Shown here one piece after another: positions 63,003 to 64,000 of a stretch of DNA of 64,000 nucleotides (position 1 is its first letter; each line of letters starts with the position of its first letter). Origin of the DNA: Prevotella sp. (GTDB lineage: Bacteria; Bacteroidota; Bacteroidia; Bacteroidales; Bacteroidaceae); the NCBI GenBank assembly GCA_017619375.1, contig JAFZSL010000075.1:186001-250000 (forward strand). The letters are read 5' to 3'. The notes under the pieces are model-generated. The model saw only the letters and a list, made by a program, of their open reading frames with translations, did not search any database and was not told where the DNA came from. A program made the position numbers and the translations under genes.

Positions 63003-63131
63003 CTATAATGCTTCGTCGTCGGGCTTTTCGAGTCTCTGTGGCTTGGGAGGGAGGTGGCGTTTCTTGCGGAGCCACTCCTCTTTCCTTCGCTCATACGATT
63101 CCCGGCGATATTCCAGATAGTTGTCTGCCAT
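63003..63131 (-). CDS. small basic conserved-type protein, 42 aa
   Basis: 42 residues: MADNYLEYRRESYERRKEEW, then LRKKRHLPPKPQRLEKPDDE and AL. It starts 2 bp after the stop of the DUF4270 gene and is likely co-translated. Highly charged, probably helical at the start. Small proteins of this type (MADxYLE, then a Lys/Arg-rich end) are common in Bacteroidales and have been given misleading dehydrogenase names in some annotations; I do not know the function. Confidence 0.65.
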   Translation of the reverse strand: MADNYLEYRRESYERRKEEWLRKKRHLPPKPQRLEKPDDEAL

Positions 63132-63133
63132 TG

Positions 63134-64000
63134 CTATTCAAACTTGCTGTAAATCACATGGATTTTGATGGGAGAGTCTTTGCCACCTCGAAGACGTGTG
63201 CTGGTGAGCGACATGTCGTTTTGCACGTTGGTCAGCAATGTAGACGAACTGTACGTGGTCGTCATCGTCGTGACAGGCACGAGCAGCACCTTGTTCCAAT
63301 TGGGGTGGTTCAACACCCAGTCGGGGTCTTTCTTCAGCCCTTCGGTCTTGGCATAGTGCATGGCACTGATGAGTGCCCCGATGTTGCTGAATGTATATGA
63401 ATTGCCCGCGGTGGAATAGGAGGCGAGGAACGACTGCTTGTAGTTGGCCACCTTGCTTTTCTCGAAGAAACTGTAAAGGCTGTCGGTCTCCACCAATAGA
63501 AGCTGTTCGGCGGCAGGAAGGTTGTAGGCGTTCCAATGCTCGTTGTTCAAGCGGTTGAGCGTGATTTTCGCACTGTTGATGGTGTCGTTGTCATGCCCGT
63601 TCATGATTTCGTCCACGGGAAGGGTGATTTCGGTGAAGATGCCAGAGGGGCTTTTGATGTATGTGCAACTTTCGTCAGCCACCAGGTTGGCGATGGCGTT
63701 GGCGTCATTGGTCACGGTGGTGGTTTGGAGGATTTCTTCAGTGCCATTGAACAAGGTGACGCGTTTGCCGATGCTGTCCTTGTTCACACGCACTCTGTAA
63801 TAGATGTTGAGCTGGGGAACCGAAACGTAGGCCATGGACCCCATGCCTCCCGTCACTTTGAAGAAGAATCCAGGCATCAGTTTTGTCTTGAAGATGTTGG
63901 AGTTCTTGAAATATTCGGGATGCTCGTAGAATTTGCGCATCACATAGGTGCCGTAGTTGTTGTAGGTCTCTCCCTCCTTGTCGATGTAGGGGGCGTTCAG
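63134..64000 (-). CDS. DUF4270 family protein, C-terminal part (cut by window edge)
   Basis: The C-terminal 288 residues are visible; the frame stays open through the right edge (LNAPYIDKEGETYNNYGTYV before MRKFYEHPEYFKNSNIFKTK). Residues FFKVTGGMGSMAYVSVPQLN and VNKDSIGKRVTLFNGTEEIL match the DUF4270 family of outer-membrane-associated lipoproteins of Bacteroidales. The N-terminal lipobox would lie beyond the window. Role unknown. Confidence 0.75.
   Translation of the reverse strand: MNAPYIDKEGETYNNYGTYVMRKFYEHPEYFKNSNIFKTKLMPGFFFKVTGGMGSMAYVSVPQLNIYYRVRVNKDSIGKRVTLFNGTEEILQTTTVTNDANAIANLVADESCTYIKSPSGIFTEITLPVDEIMNGHDNDTINSAKITLNRLNNEHWNAYNLPAAEQLLLVETDSLYSFFEKSKVANYKQSFLASYSTAGNSYTFSNIGALISAMHYAKTEGLKKDPDWVLNHPNWNKVLLVPVTTMTTTYSSSTLLTNVQNDMSLTSTRLRGGKDSPIKIHVIYSKFE

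Overview
The window looks like a chromosome segment of a Bacteroidales species, most likely Prevotella or a close relative. The evidence is the SusC/SusD pair, many lipoproteins and glycan-degrading enzymes, promoters of the Bacteroidetes type (TTTG, about 20 bp, TAnnTTTG), the conserved gene groups ileS-dksA-like-lspA-DUF4296 and DUF4835-recN, and a tmRNA tag ending ALAA. No rRNA, CRISPR array, transposase or prophage was seen. All identifications come from reading the sequence; no database search was run.

Layout. 1-2070: recN (cut by the left edge) and a PorD-like DUF4835 gene on the minus strand. 2266-4332: a secreted carbohydrate-binding-like protein with its own terminator. 4499-19904: a beta-mannan/glucomannan utilisation locus (SusC, SusD, surface glycan-binding protein, BACON-GH5, GH5_7-like mannanase, CE7 esterase, GH26 mannanase, GH130 phosphorylase, GPH transporter). 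Chains would be bound and cut at the surface, deacetylated and trimmed in the periplasm, and short mannose-glucose oligosaccharides imported and phosphorolysed. 20268-20664: ssrA (tmRNA), followed by an AT-rich accessory stretch with an orphan EVE-like protein, small unknown proteins, a gene remnant and a WG-repeat protein. 24184-29480: an FMN reductase-like protein and a very large PL11 rhamnogalacturonan lyase. 29534-35824: MsbA-like ABC exporter, O-acetylhomoserine sulfhydrylase, an EEP-family hydrolase, tRNA-Ala and a GH43 enzyme. 36292-45405: ileS, dksA-like, lspA, DUF4296, M23 peptidase and C69 dipeptidase. 45791-55741: two secreted proteins sharing one C-terminal cassette, flanking hisGDC and an MltF-like transglycosylase. 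55952-64000: tRNA-Gly and tRNA-Thr, uvrA, a phosphate acyltransferase, a divergent pair (sigma-like protein fused to an A1S_2505-like domain, and a VWA protein), and the C-terminal part of a DUF4270 lipoprotein.

The most unusual property is an abundance of short tandem-repeat arrays of at least two families. A 9-bp family (TCYGAYNAY) occurs at 15719, 35680, 40767 and 59368. Two of its arrays are translated: one forms a Ser-Asp-rich tail on lipoprotein signal peptidase LspA, the other a linker near the N terminus of the GH43 enzyme. A 10/20-bp family (CCTATA core) occurs at 12757, 14297, 18112 and 49331, usually touching or overlapping a stop codon. A third, 11-bp array overlaps the stop of uvrA. 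Other points of interest are the cassette exchange and AT-rich insert in the secreted protein at 45791, and the sigma/A1S_2505/VWA divergon.
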